From assembly GCA_021372535.1 (NCBI GenBank), contig JAJFUH010000020.1, forward strand, positions 1 to 40,236: a stretch of 40,236 bases of DNA, given 5' to 3'. Source of the DNA: a bacterium (lineage in GTDB: Bacteria > Latescibacterota > Latescibacteria > Latescibacterales > Latescibacteraceae). Below, in pieces: positions 1-8,900 of this stretch. The translations under genes were made by a program, and so were the position numbers. Position 1 is the first letter of the stretch. Each line of letters starts with the position of its first letter. A model generated the notes under the pieces. That model did no database searches and was not told the origin of the DNA. It saw nothing but the letters and a program-made list of their open reading frames with translations.

Positions 1-136
1 TGTGGCAAGAGAGGGGGCAGGGGGTGAGTTAGGGTGGAGAAAAGGGGTAACAATCAAATCTAAAACAATCCATATGCCGGTAAATGCCCTGTTTACAGGA
101 TATTTCGAACTTTTATAACAATTTTAACCGGACACT
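1..136. repeat. Left arm of an inverted repeat at the two window ends
   Basis: This segment matches the reverse complement of 40090-40236. Shared blocks include GGTGAGTT, GAGAAAAGGGG, ATGCCGGTAAA, TTTCGAA and CAATTTTAACCG, in the same order and at nearly the same spacing, with scattered substitutions. The outer part is G-rich and resembles common gene-spacer repeats; the inner part is AT-rich. Either two dispersed copies of an intergenic element happen to lie in opposite orientation, or the window is a contig whose assembly ended at the repeat. No gene is visible in it, nor from 137 to 438. Confidence 0.75.
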
Positions 137-438
137 ATTCAATATAGATATAAATATACAGTATTTTTCATCCGCTCGAAACGAGTATTACAGTTCTTTA
201 TCATTATAAATATGATGTAATCGCGTGAATCGGTGTCACTGTAAGGGCGCGACAGCAGTGGTCGCTGACTACCGGCAGTTCTTGCAACCGATATCGGGAG
301 TGTTTGTAAGTATAACCCTCATTCGAATTTTCGGGCGCTACTCCTTTTCGGTGTGTAAGGTATCAGAGATGGCTGTTTATGGGGTAGACGATACAGAGCC
401 ACTGAGCGGCGAATTTCATGTTATAAAATTATACCCGA

Positions 439-630
439 TGGAGTGATATCGACATCGCTCTCGTATCGACATTATTTTAAGGGAATAGAATCGAAGACAA
501 AGACAAAATACGAAAAATTACGCTTTCGGTGAGCAGCGAGTTAGAAGTTATACCCTTTTCACCGAATGATTTTAACCTTCAAAATCCTTTAGCAAAAGAA
601 ATCATACAAACAGGAATAAAACTGATTTAG
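439..630 (+). pseudogene. Relic of a nucleotidyltransferase (MNT-type) gene, C-terminal part
   Basis: Translating from 439 gives WSDIDIALVSTLF, an in-frame TAA at 478-480, then GNRIED and a further 43 residues ending EIIQTGIKLI and TAG at 628-630. WSDIDIALVS is the metal-binding DxD segment of the NTP_transf_2 fold. The order SDIDI, then a VIPFSPNDF-like strand, then a tail ending in KEIIQTGI is typical of minimal nucleotidyltransferases paired with HEPN proteins. The stop needs only GAA to TAA. The expected upstream GSxARG loop is missing: the sequence just before 439 reads through a stop and looks deleted. No start, ribosome site or partner gene is seen, so this is a dead remnant. Family assignment rests on motif recognition only. 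Confidence 0.6.
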
Positions 631-710
631 TGCGCGTTATCTGTAATTTTTCTATCCTCCCTCATCTTCATCCTAACAGTAGACCGGCAACCACAAATCA
701 GCGATTTATT

Positions 711-935
711 TCGTTTCATCACTATCTCAGTCCTTCCCTCCGGCACTTTAACGGTCACCGTGCCCGCAGCCCCGGTGTAACTGCATGTCGCCGAGACTCT
801 GCCGCTGCTCGTGAAACTGAACGGTGTCCGTCCCTGTTTTGTAAGGCGCCGCCGTATCGGAAACAAACAGCATCTTGACCGCTGCGTGGCCGTGCAGGTC
901 CGCATAATCGTTAAATACCTGCCGTGGCCGTTCGA
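711..935 (-). pseudogene. Decayed 3' end of a second heparinase-like gene
   Basis: On the minus strand this segment encodes GRTPFSFTSS, then VTVKVPEGRTEIVMK, closely matching the C-terminus of the large heparinase-like lipoprotein encoded at 2757-6002. About 40 residues present in the intact gene are missing, and the join lies at a repeated RVSA/NVSAA-type sequence, suggesting deletion between short repeats. The upstream part (HAAVKMLFVSDT) is in another frame, so there is a frameshift, and the stop codon after VMK has become CGA. It is the leftover of a paralogous gene whose body is gone; the end of the homology near 935 is approximate. Confidence 0.75.
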
Positions 936-971
936 ATCGAAACCGGGACAGGCGTCGTTTTCATTCTGAAA

Positions 972-2405
972 TCACCAGAATAGCCGCTCGCCCGTTTCCT
1001 CCCAGGAGTGCATGTTGACTCCCAGTGGTGTGCGTTTGATCTTCGAAAGGTCTTTCACGGGCACTATTTCGTTTTCCATTATCCGGTATATGTCGATTCT
1101 GGCGAGGTTGTTCTCGCCGAATCCCCGTTCCTTTGCGATGCGCAGGTAAGGTATCTCCAGGGGGTCGTGGCCCATGATATAAGAGCCGACCGCGTCCACC
1201 TCGGGCGAAGAAAGCCCCACGATCACGATATTGCACAGCTCGTCGCGCCCGACATTGAACCCGCTGCCGTCCCTTCCGATGATACCCTCGACGATATTGA
1301 TATCGGGAGTAATGGCCATGGCCGAATCGATCGCCCGCTGGCTCCATTGCTCGTCCCACATCAGCGGGCCGGGGATGTCGCTCATGAACTCCTGAATTTT
1401 GGCCGAGTCGTCCTTGATCTTTCTGAACGCCTCCCAGCCGCCTTTCTTTTCGTAGAGCGGATAGAGATTCTCGTAATCCCAGTGCTTGAAACCTGCCGCG
1501 CGGTGTTTGAGAAATCCCGCTTCGACATTCTGGTAGTAGTTCCCCACAAAATCGCGGTCGAAATCGATGTTATAGGTATCCCTGCATATGCGCTCCATAA
1601 TCTCCCAGCGGTTGCAGTATTGGCCGTAGCCGGAGGGGACTCCACCCTGACGGTTTTTGGTGGACAGGGTCGTCAGCCCCAGGTTGTGACACTTGAACTT
1701 CGGCATGTTGATGAAAAAATTGTCCTTGTCGCCGATCGGTCTGGTAGTGGGGATGTTTTTCCATATCTGGGGAGTGCCGGGAACACGGTGCCAGTTGAGT
1801 TCGTCCTTTGTATAATGGGCGAAATCGAGGTATTTGGCCTCGATAAGCTTGAGTTCGATCCTGTCCAGTGTGGCATAGAGTCCGCTCTTGCGGTGGTCGA
1901 CCACATTCGAGCCTCGGGCGGTCGTGATGCTGTTCGAGTTGCCCAGTTCACGAAGACCCTGCGCGATACCGATGATAAAATCGTGGGAGGTATTGGTGCC
2001 AACCGTCGGATAATTCACCACATCGGGCACCCACGTCAGATTCGGCAATATGAGAGTTGAGCCGCCTTTCCTCGTGCCCTTGACGAATATCCGTGGCACG
2101 ATTCCCTTTGCGGTCTCCTCGATCTGTTCACGTGCCTCGGAGAAGAATCCCTGCGGACTTCGCCGTGCATCGACATGGGTTTCGATCAGGAAAACCGCCC
2201 GCGGATTGTTCCGGATTTCGGGTCTGATCTCGGGCATGATGTTTTTCTCTTTGCCCTGGTCGAGGAGATACAGCCCCTCCTCGATGCCGATGCCGCCGCC
2301 ACTGCTGAACGCCTCGACTTCCGGCATGGCATATCCGAACAATCCCGTACCTGCAAACGCTGCGCATCCCGTGGCCGTTTTCTTGATGAACGATCTGCGT
2401 TCCAT
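972..2405 (-). CDS. Tat-exported DUF362 family protein (copy 1)
   Basis: A 477-residue protein. The start at 2405 is chosen because AGGGGAG lies just upstream and because the protein then opens with MERRSFIKK, a twin-arginine signal followed by a hydrophobic stretch; a longer reading frame to 2489 has no ribosome site. The body matches DUF362 (PF04015): the block FINMPKFKCHNLGLTTLSTK near residue 235 is the family signature, and DINIVEGIIGRDGSG and a PEVDAVGSYIMG-like block follow. It carries no obvious ferredoxin cysteines. DUF362 proteins are of uncertain function, often linked to Fe-S or redox chemistry. A full paralog lies at 7194-8618 on the other strand with the same architecture, so the two probably arose by local duplication. 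Export to the periplasm is inferred from the signal. Confidence 0.85.
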   Translation of the reverse strand: MERRSFIKKTATGCAAFAGTGLFGYAMPEVEAFSSGGGIGIEEGLYLLDQGKEKNIMPEIRPEIRNNPRAVFLIETHVDARRSPQGFFSEAREQIEETAKGIVPRIFVKGTRKGGSTLILPNLTWVPDVVNYPTVGTNTSHDFIIGIAQGLRELGNSNSITTARGSNVVDHRKSGLYATLDRIELKLIEAKYLDFAHYTKDELNWHRVPGTPQIWKNIPTTRPIGDKDNFFINMPKFKCHNLGLTTLSTKNRQGGVPSGYGQYCNRWEIMERICRDTYNIDFDRDFVGNYYQNVEAGFLKHRAAGFKHWDYENLYPLYEKKGGWEAFRKIKDDSAKIQEFMSDIPGPLMWDEQWSQRAIDSAMAITPDINIVEGIIGRDGSGFNVGRDELCNIVIVGLSSPEVDAVGSYIMGHDPLEIPYLRIAKERGFGENNLARIDIYRIMENEIVPVKDLSKIKRTPLGVNMHSWEETGERLFW

Positions 2406-2756
2406 CCTGTTGGCTCCCCTTTTCTCCGCTGAATGAGCGGTTTTGCCCTGTACACCACCATATCCGCTTACCCTCGTTCCAGCCTGCATGGAAAAGAAAA
2501 GCCAAAATGATGGAATCCGACCGGTGATATTGTTTTTTCCAGACTCGATTTTATTTTGTTGAAATCTTTAAATTGAACGCTTCATATACCTTTTTAGATA
2601 TTTTTTATTTTTTCTGTGGCCGTCGTAAGCCGTTCCGCTTCATGATAGCCGTAACTCTTCCGCCACGGTGATATTGTTCACCCCGATCATAAAACCACAA
2701 ACTACAAACTATTAACCATAAACCTGAGACCATAAACCACAAACCAATATCTTATT
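2406..2756. other. Intergenic region with a heptamer repeat
   Basis: No gene is visible. The part next to the DUF362 start is AT-rich and could hold its promoter, but no convincing -35/-10 pair was found. The other end contains the heptamer repeat at 2691-2748, which follows the heparinase stop codon. Confidence 0.5.
2691..2748 (-). repeat. Heptamer tandem repeat, CCAYAAA type
   Basis: The plus strand reads as degenerate 7-bp units: CCACAAA, CTACAAA, CTATTAA, CCATAAA, CCTGAGA, CCATAAA, CCACAAA. The same unit (TTTRTGG on the other strand) recurs in the phage operon gaps. Here it starts about 9 nt after the stop codon of the heparinase-like gene, in that gene's transcript sense. Confidence 0.8.
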
Positions 2757-5700
2757 TCATTTCATCACCATCTCCGTCCTTCCCTCCGGCACCTTCACGG
2801 TCACCGTACCCGCAGCCTCGTCGTAACTGCATGCCGCGGAAACGTTTCCCGCGGCGATGGCGGATTTGACACGCTTCGGCACAGTCATGGTGATGTCTGC
2901 GGCGGCGGATGCTTCGACCTCGAGAACGATGCCCTCCGGCGTATCGTACCGGACAGCCGCCGATACCCTGTCGCTGCTCGTGAAGCTGAACGGCGTTCGT
3001 CCCAGCTTCGTGAGGCGCGTCGCATCGGAAACGAACAGCATTTTTACCGCGCCGTGACGGTCGCTTGTCACCGCAAAACGGTTCGCATCGGTCTCGAACT
3101 CGTTGATCGTATGCTCCGTTCCGTTGCCGTCCACCCGGAACATGGCCATCGTTACGAGGCCGTCCTCGCCGACTCCGGCGCCGATCCATCCCCCGGAGCG
3201 GAGGAGCCGCGACGCGTGCTTTTTCTTTGGTCCCCTGCCCGTTCCGAGCGCTTCGGGTCTGAGCACCGCGAGGAAGGATTCTTCGGTCTGTCCCGGCTTG
3301 CCCGACAGGGTGATGAAGCCCTCGTCACGGTCGGAGGCGCGGATTCGCGAGGATGCTATTTCCGGTGACAGGATATCCATGGTGAGACGCGCTTTCGGCC
3401 TCGTGATGGTGACCGTGTCGTTCTCATAGGTGATCGAGTTTTTCCCATCCGTGTGCTCGGCATGGAAGAGCCAGTCGTACTCGTGGCCCGTTTCGCTCTT
3501 CACATGGTCGTACAGGAACACGAGGTCCGGCTTGACGAACATGAGCGAGCGCGTGTAGCCCGACACCGCGCCCTTGTACACGCTGGTGAGGTCGCCCTCG
3601 ACCGTGTCGGCGATGTTCCCCGCAAAGTGGCGCGTGATGTGCGGATAGGTGCGGAGCGCCGCGACGCCGTTCTCGTAGTCGGCGGCGGCCTGGCTCTCGG
3701 GATTCATGTCGACGAGCATCACGGTGTGCCCTATGGACTGCGTGTAATAACAGGGATAATAGAGGTTCGTGTAGTAGCCGTCGCTGTGGCCCGCATCGCT
3801 GAGAAGCTCCTCGCCGTTGGTCAGAATCTGGAAGCTCCCCTGGTCGAGGTGGTAGTGGTTCGAGTTCGGCCCGCACCGGAAAATCATGATCGATCCCTCG
3901 TCGCTCCAATCCGAGCGCATGACCATGTTGCCCTTGTGCGTGAACAGCCTCGATGACGGCAGCTCGGTGCGGTAGCGTGGCGCGATACCGTCCGTGTACC
4001 ACAGCCAGCCCATGAATCCGCCTCTCCCTGCCTCGTAGAACGGTTTCGCGTAGGCGTACGTCCAGGGATTCCTCATGCGGTGGGTGAGCCAGAGCAGGTG
4101 GGTCTGCGTCATGCCGTACCAGAGAGATACATCGCCGAAATCCTGATACCGTCCGCTCGAATGGGTCGCGTAGAGCGGATATATCCATGCATCCCGCAGG
4201 TATGTCGTTGTGGTGTAATCGATTCCGAAATTCCGTTCAAGTGCGCAGAGAGTCTCCGTCAGGTCGCGCGATGCCATCGCCTGATAGGTGTACGGCTCCC
4301 CGTAGCTGCCCTCGGGCTGGTAGGTTTTGCCCATGAAATCCCGCATCTTGGTGAGGATACCGGACAAGTACGGCTCGAGCTCGGGATTCGAGGAGTCGTC
4401 TCCGTAAATGGTCGTCGCCGCGAGACCGAGCCCCGCGACTATGACCGCGATATGGTTCGACAGGCTCGATGGCATACGGTTCATCTCGACCATGTCACGG
4501 TAGAAGGGCTTGATGGCATTGTTCATGATCCCCTCACGGACGGTTGCTCGTTCCTCGTCGCTCATGAGCGGGTAGAGCAGGTCGTAGCCGATAGCCACCT
4601 GCCTCGTCATGTACCCGACCGGGAAGTAGATGTGACGGCCGTGGGCTTCCATCCACGAGCGGTTCCACATCTTGAATGAGCTGAACTTGAGAAGCGCCTT
4701 TTTTGCGCGCTCGCCCGCCTCGGTATCGCCTGCCAGGGCATATTTCCATGCCCCTTCCTCGGTTATCCCGGCGAGGGTATAGGCGGGGCTGATCCACCGG
4801 CCTCCTTCCGACCCGGCGCGGGAATATGGCCCGCCGGTAAGGGATTCGGAAGGAACGTTCGTGTCTTCGTTGACCGTGTCGATGTCCACATCGGTATAAC
4901 GGCCTTTCTGGGCAAGGGCGTTTTCGAGGATTTTCCTCACCGCGGGAGGCTCCTTCGAATTCAAGCGGGTTGCGAGCTCGTCCCCCGAGAAAAAGAGCCG
5001 CGGATGGTCGTCCGGAGTCAGCCGCTTCCCCGGCATGATGAAGCGGAATCCCCATCGGAGGTCCCTGCCGATGCCGGTCTTCCCGGTCAGGTCGATCGTC
5101 CACTGCCCGCGCGGGTCGTTCATGCCGATCGTATGGAGCGCGGTGTTCGTCCAGATGCGGTCGCCGCTTTCTTTGTCGCCGTGGGTGCCGTCATCGTAGA
5201 GTTCGAGGCCGGAAACCACCGGTTTCCCGTCCGGGCCGAGGAGGGCGCACTCCACGCGGGTCACTTTCCTCGATTTTTCGGGTGTGACACTGATCCCGAT
5301 GGTGTCTCCGTGATAATAGTGCCTGCCGAGCACGGAGATGCCGAACTTCTCGAAATCGGTCGCGGTCGGCTCTATGGCGGTGAAACGGCGCTGACGTTCA
5401 CCGTTGAGCGAAAAATCGTCAATAAGGATGGTGTAGCTCAGGAGGTGCGAAACGAGTGGATAGAACGCCCTGACTGCCACAACCTGGAGGTGTTCCCCGG
5501 CCTTGAGGGGTGTGCCGTCCGCGAGACGGAACTCCCGTGCGGGAACCTGCAGTTCCAGCCAGCGGTTGACCTCGGGCGCGGAGACCGTATGTGTATACAG
5601 TCTGCCGTCGAAGAGGCCGAGGAACAGATCGACCTTTTCGGGTTTACGGTCGCCGATGAGGAACAGGGCGACTCTCAGCCGTGTGTCTTTCGTCGTCCAC

Positions 5701-6002
5701 AGGTCGATCTGCCGGGTGAATCCCTCCGAGAGGTCGAGGGCGTCGTTCGGCTTGATAATCCGCGCGAGGGCGTATCTGCTCCCGTTGTGGGCCGGCTCCC
5801 TCTGGCAGACTGTCGTGGGGTCGTAACCGATGTCCTGTGCGTAGGGGTACGCTTCCCAGCCGAAAAGTTCTCCGGTCTCGAAGTTGTCACGGAGCGTGCA
5901 GTCCACACGGTCGGGTTCCTCGGAGACCTTCTCCGGCCCTGACCCGCACCCGAAGCCGGGAATTAATAAAATCGTCACGATAACGGCTATAACGCTCCTC
6001 AT
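2757..6002 (-). CDS. Large heparinase II/III family lipoprotein
   Basis: A 1081-residue protein with GGGG upstream of the ATG at 6002. The N-terminus is hydrophobic and ends in GFGC (Cys19), a poor but plausible lipobox, so it is probably a lipoprotein. Residues about 35-200 look like a beta-sandwich carbohydrate-binding region. About 210-320 carries a YDDGTHGDKESGDRIWTN motif typical of surface Ig-like modules. About 330-640 starts HPRLFFSGDEL and resembles the alpha-toroid of heparinase-type lyases. About 690-890 has NHYHLDQGSFQI, the HxHxDxG signature of Heparinase_II_III (PF07940). The C-terminal 150 residues are beta-rich. Such enzymes cleave uronic-acid polysaccharides by beta-elimination; the substrate cannot be read here. 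It is much longer than stand-alone heparinases. A broken copy of its end lies at 711-935. Confidence 0.85.
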   Translation of the reverse strand: MRSVIAVIVTILLIPGFGCGSGPEKVSEEPDRVDCTLRDNFETGELFGWEAYPYAQDIGYDPTTVCQREPAHNGSRYALARIIKPNDALDLSEGFTRQIDLWTTKDTRLRVALFLIGDRKPEKVDLFLGLFDGRLYTHTVSAPEVNRWLELQVPAREFRLADGTPLKAGEHLQVVAVRAFYPLVSHLLSYTILIDDFSLNGERQRRFTAIEPTATDFEKFGISVLGRHYYHGDTIGISVTPEKSRKVTRVECALLGPDGKPVVSGLELYDDGTHGDKESGDRIWTNTALHTIGMNDPRGQWTIDLTGKTGIGRDLRWGFRFIMPGKRLTPDDHPRLFFSGDELATRLNSKEPPAVRKILENALAQKGRYTDVDIDTVNEDTNVPSESLTGGPYSRAGSEGGRWISPAYTLAGITEEGAWKYALAGDTEAGERAKKALLKFSSFKMWNRSWMEAHGRHIYFPVGYMTRQVAIGYDLLYPLMSDEERATVREGIMNNAIKPFYRDMVEMNRMPSSLSNHIAVIVAGLGLAATTIYGDDSSNPELEPYLSGILTKMRDFMGKTYQPEGSYGEPYTYQAMASRDLTETLCALERNFGIDYTTTTYLRDAWIYPLYATHSSGRYQDFGDVSLWYGMTQTHLLWLTHRMRNPWTYAYAKPFYEAGRGGFMGWLWYTDGIAPRYRTELPSSRLFTHKGNMVMRSDWSDEGSIMIFRCGPNSNHYHLDQGSFQILTNGEELLSDAGHSDGYYTNLYYPCYYTQSIGHTVMLVDMNPESQAAADYENGVAALRTYPHITRHFAGNIADTVEGDLTSVYKGAVSGYTRSLMFVKPDLVFLYDHVKSETGHEYDWLFHAEHTDGKNSITYENDTVTITRPKARLTMDILSPEIASSRIRASDRDEGFITLSGKPGQTEESFLAVLRPEALGTGRGPKKKHASRLLRSGGWIGAGVGEDGLVTMAMFRVDGNGTEHTINEFETDANRFAVTSDRHGAVKMLFVSDATRLTKLGRTPFSFTSSDRVSAAVRYDTPEGIVLEVEASAAADITMTVPKRVKSAIAAGNVSAACSYDEAAGTVTVKVPEGRTEMVMK

Positions 6003-6108
6003 CGTTTTCCCCTTTCGCGATTATACAATTCTCATGGTGGTTTCCCGTATATGTATACTCAATGATCGCTTCGACAATCCCGCAGAAAAGCTGCGAGGTA
6101 ATAACTTT

Positions 6109-6214
6109 TTTAGTGCTCCGGATTATTAAGCAGTGACATGGATAACTTCATGCCGTACTTGTTTCGGCATCTGTTCAAAAGAGTTGTATCGATATGTATT
6201 AACCGGAGCAATTA
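6109..6214. repeat. MITE-like element, family B, copy 1
   Basis: It is bounded by imperfect terminal inverted repeats: AGTGCTCCGGATTATTAA on the left and TTAACCGGAGCAATTAA on the right. In the middle is a hairpin core related to CATGCCGAACGTGTTTCGG. Related full copies lie at 17368-17473, 25053-25157 and 35680-35844. No coding capacity. Confidence 0.7.
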
Positions 6215-6283
6215 ACTCACTATTTGATCCCTCTCGGCTTCGCCGTATCCCCTTTATAAAACAAAAGGAGAGCTACACCATCT

Positions 6284-6320
6284 CTCCCCTTAAAAAGGGG
6301 GGATGCCGGAAGGCAGGGGG
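6284..6320. repeat. Short G-rich hairpin repeat
   Basis: The segment has the form CTCCCCTT, spacer, AAGGGGGGATGCCGGA, AGGCAGGGGG. A closely similar segment lies at 33589-33626. It pairs with itself (CCCCTT/AAGGGG) and resembles dispersed intergenic repeats of many bacteria. Confidence 0.6.
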
Positions 6321-6394
6321 GATATTTACTGATAATAAAATCCGCCCGTTCCGCGTAAATCCGCGTTCTTTGTATCCTTGAGAATATTCCGCTT

Positions 6395-6871
6395 TTACTT
6401 TCCGAGAATCCTGTCCAGCCGTGTAATTATCTCGCGGGCAACGGATTCGACCCTGTCGGGCTTCGATGCGCTCGTTACCGCATCGAACGGTTTCTTGACC
6501 ACGATATCCGGGTCGCCGCTCGTGATCACAAAAATCACGTTTTCCGGCTGTTTGTATCTTTTATAGTACCGTTTCGCATGCCAGGGCGTATGCCGCATCC
6601 AGTATTCGGTCATGTAAACCACAGCGCCGTAATCGGCGGGTTTGTAGTATTTCGCCTGCCCGACGAGACCGGTCACCACACGGCATCCTTTCGGAGCGAG
6701 CTCGCCGGTCACCTTTCCGACCACCTCGGTCTTGAACCTCGTGTCTTTGAAGAGGATGCACACCACGTTTTTCCCTTTGATGTCCTGCACCGGCGACGGT
6801 TTGAAGGCTGCGCACCCCGCTGCAAGGACGCATGCGAGCAGCACAAAGCCTGTCAGCATGTTTCGTTTCAT
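6395..6871 (-). CDS. Small lipoprotein of unknown function, flavodoxin-like pattern
   Basis: A 158-residue protein. The start at 6871 is chosen because GGAG lies 7 nt upstream and the protein then begins MKRNMLTGFV with a hydrophobic stretch ending LAAGC, a good lipobox (Cys20). The extra 29 codons upstream have no signal character. The mature part alternates beta strands and helices (NVVCILFKDT, VVTGLVGQAKYYKPADYGAV, ENVIFVITSGDPDI), which resembles flavodoxin-like folds, but no cofactor motif is clear. The pattern of tryptophans and tyrosines near residue 90-105 (EYWMRHTPWHAKRYYKRYK) is distinctive. The function is unknown; it is probably anchored in a membrane facing the periplasm. Confidence 0.75.
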   Translation of the reverse strand: MKRNMLTGFVLLACVLAAGCAAFKPSPVQDIKGKNVVCILFKDTRFKTEVVGKVTGELAPKGCRVVTGLVGQAKYYKPADYGAVVYMTEYWMRHTPWHAKRYYKRYKQPENVIFVITSGDPDIVVKKPFDAVTSASKPDRVESVAREIITRLDRILGK

Positions 6872-7008
6872 CTGCATTCTCCATCGGTATGGTTTTATTA
6901 ACAAATTCTGCATTGTTTTCTCTCCTCTGACAAAATATATAATTTTTGAAAATTTCACAGCATTAAAATGAAGCCTTCCCTTCCTGACAGTATTATGAAT
7001 TACTCCTC

Positions 7009-7101
7009 TTTCCCTTATGCCTTATGCCCGTCTTTATTCTTTTCCCTTATGCCTTGTGCCTTATGCCTTATGCCTGTCTTTAACGCCTTATGCCTGTCTT
7101 T
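7009..7101 (-). repeat. Heptamer tandem repeat, GCCTTRT type
   Basis: Runs of CCTTATG/CCTTGTG units interrupted three times by GTCTTT. In minus-strand sense it reads AAAGACAGG followed by CATAAGG units, the same orientation as in the phage operon. It lies between divergently transcribed lipoprotein and DUF362 genes, so it is the one copy not tied to a visible stop codon. The rest of 6872-7193 shows no gene. Confidence 0.8.
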
Positions 7102-7193
7102 CGGAACTTTTCGGGGCATGAAACGTATAACATTATAGAAATAAAAATATACTGCTATCAATTTCCACTCGTAGCAGAAAAGGGGTGAATATC

Positions 7194-8618
7194 ATGACTG
7201 ACATACTCAACAGACGAAGCTTTCTGAAAATTGCCGGTACCACCGGCGCCGGCTCGCTCGTTGCCGGGAATGTTTTCGGTGCGGCGAAAGCAGCCCCTCC
7301 TCGCAGCGAAATCGCCGAGGGTCCGCTTATCCGTGAAGTGATGCCTCTTCTCGATGCGGGCGCTTCGAACAATGTCCGGCCTGTGATACGGTCGGAAATC
7401 CGTGAGAATCCGAAAGCCGTTTTCATCATCGAAACGACCGTGAAGACGGAGAAGGACGGTAAAGGCTCCTTTGACCTGGCTGGTCCTCAGCTCGAGGAAG
7501 CCGGGTACTCGATTGCCCGGTCCCTCTTCGAACGGGGAACCGAAAAAGGCGGGAAAACAGCCATCAATCCCAACTGGACCTACATCAATCCCCACCTCAG
7601 GTACCCGACCATCGGTATCACCGTGGCGCCGCAGTTTGTTGCCGGTTTCGCCGAGGGACTGCGCGGGCTCGGCAATACGAACATCGTGGTCACCGAACGG
7701 AGCGCGGGGGCGAATTTTCTCCGCGAGTCCGGTCATCTCGGCATTCTCGATGAGCATAAAATTCTGTTTATCGACGGCGCTTACAAGCAGTTCGATTATT
7801 ACGACAAGGATGAGCTGAACTGGTTCGATCTCGATGACGGTGTCGTGTGGAAGCGGGTTCCGGTGTTCCGCCCGCATTTTGACAGGGACACGTTCAATAT
7901 CAACATGCCCAAGTTCAAAAACCACAATCTCGGGCTGACAACCCTGAGCATCAAAAACAGACAGGGACTCATTCCGACCGGCTACGGCCACTACTGCGAC
8001 CAGTGGCATCAGATGTATACCATCAGGCCGGAAATGCGCAGAGACATCAACCCGGACTACTGGGAAAATGTCGAGAAATCGTTCCTCAAACACGCTGAGA
8101 TGGGGTATAAAGCCTGGGATATCGAAAAATCCTATGGCGCATATCAGAGTAAAGGAGGCTGGAAAGCCTTCCGTAAGGTCCGCGAAGACCGTAAAAAAGC
8201 CGACGAGTTCATGAAAGGCGTCACCAATCTCATGTGGGATGAGCAGTGGGGTCAGCGCACCATCGACACCGTCGGCGTCCTCAGGCCGGATATTAACATC
8301 GTCGAGGGCGTTATCGGCCGTGATGGCGATGCCTTCGCCAACGGAACCGATTATCTGACCAACTATGTCGTCGCCGGGCTCGATCTCGTGGCAACCGATA
8401 CGGTGACATCGTACCTCATGGGACAGGACCCGCGGGAGCTCTATTACCTGCGGATGGCGCGGGAACGTGGACACGGGCCCATCGATCCTGCTGAAATCAC
8501 GGTGTATCGCATCAAGGGAAACACAATCGAAAAAGTCGATGACATACGGACTCTCAAACGGTACCGGCTCGGATTTTATCTCCATTCACGGAAGGATGAC
8601 GGGCTCGTCGTTTTCTGA
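7194..8618 (+). CDS. Tat-exported DUF362 family protein (copy 2)
   Basis: A 474-residue protein. The ATG at 7194 is preferred to an in-frame GTG at 7185 because AGGGG (7181-7185) sits at the right distance from the ATG and overlaps the GTG. The N-terminus NRRSFLKIAG plus a hydrophobic segment is a twin-arginine signal. The DUF362 signature FNINMPKFKNHNLGLTTLS is present, followed by DINIVEGVIGRDGDA. It aligns along its whole length with the protein of 972-2405, including MWDEQWGQR and the final histidine/serine-rich tail, so the two are paralogs. It is transcribed away from the lipoprotein gene. The role is unknown; DUF362 proteins are often neighbours of redox or export genes. Confidence 0.85.
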   Translation: MTDILNRRSFLKIAGTTGAGSLVAGNVFGAAKAAPPRSEIAEGPLIREVMPLLDAGASNNVRPVIRSEIRENPKAVFIIETTVKTEKDGKGSFDLAGPQLEEAGYSIARSLFERGTEKGGKTAINPNWTYINPHLRYPTIGITVAPQFVAGFAEGLRGLGNTNIVVTERSAGANFLRESGHLGILDEHKILFIDGAYKQFDYYDKDELNWFDLDDGVVWKRVPVFRPHFDRDTFNINMPKFKNHNLGLTTLSIKNRQGLIPTGYGHYCDQWHQMYTIRPEMRRDINPDYWENVEKSFLKHAEMGYKAWDIEKSYGAYQSKGGWKAFRKVREDRKKADEFMKGVTNLMWDEQWGQRTIDTVGVLRPDINIVEGVIGRDGDAFANGTDYLTNYVVAGLDLVATDTVTSYLMGQDPRELYYLRMARERGHGPIDPAEITVYRIKGNTIEKVDDIRTLKRYRLGFYLHSRKDDGLVVF

Positions 8619-8710
8619 TAACGGGCTGACTGCTTGCCGTTTGCTTTGAAAAATGGGGGATTACCGGAATTGTACTTTTCCGGCGACATACCGAAATCCG
8701 CGCTGAAATG

Positions 8711-8900
8711 TATAGTAATATATTGATTGTAAAGAAAATATAGACTCTGGAATTTGGTGTTTTTTATAACCCGTTGAAAAGCCCCGCGTTCACAACCGGT
8801 TTTCGGAAAAAGAATGGGTGCTGTCCGAGCGAGCCGAAGGCTCGTGAGTTCACACATTCCCGAAAAACGGGCAGTGAACGGGGAAACAGGCTTTTCACGG
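8711..8900. repeat. Long hairpin element, family C, copy 1
   Basis: It starts with an AT-rich leader (TATTGATTGT), then CCCGTTGAAAAGCC at 8770 and its near-complement GGCTTTTCACGG at 8889-8900. Between them are nested inverted repeats: GGTTTTCGG with CCGAAAA, GAATG with CATTC, and CGAGCC-GAA-GGCTCG at the tip. Copy 2 at 35453-35672 has the same layout but a different tip stem. Confidence 0.7.

Larger units (their letters stand above)
6003..6394. other. Intergenic region with two repeats
   Basis: No gene is visible. It lies between the start of the heparinase-like gene and the stop of the small lipoprotein gene. It contains a TTATTGCTCCGG-type element at 6109-6214 and a G-rich hairpin repeat at 6284-6320, followed by AAATCCGCGTTCT, a string that also follows repeats near 9070 and 33635. 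Confidence 0.5.

Noticed and set aside
225-446. Plus-strand 73-residue open frame
   Set aside because: Non-coding composition, no ribosome site, and it overlaps the approach to the nucleotidyltransferase relic in another frame.
1008-2060. 350-residue plus-strand open frame opposite the first DUF362 gene
   Set aside because: Antisense shadow of a well-supported gene with high-GC third positions; no ribosome site or domain.
7158-8585. 475-residue minus-strand open frame opposite the second DUF362 gene
   Set aside because: Exact antisense shadow; the plus-strand frame has the Tat signal and DUF362 motifs.
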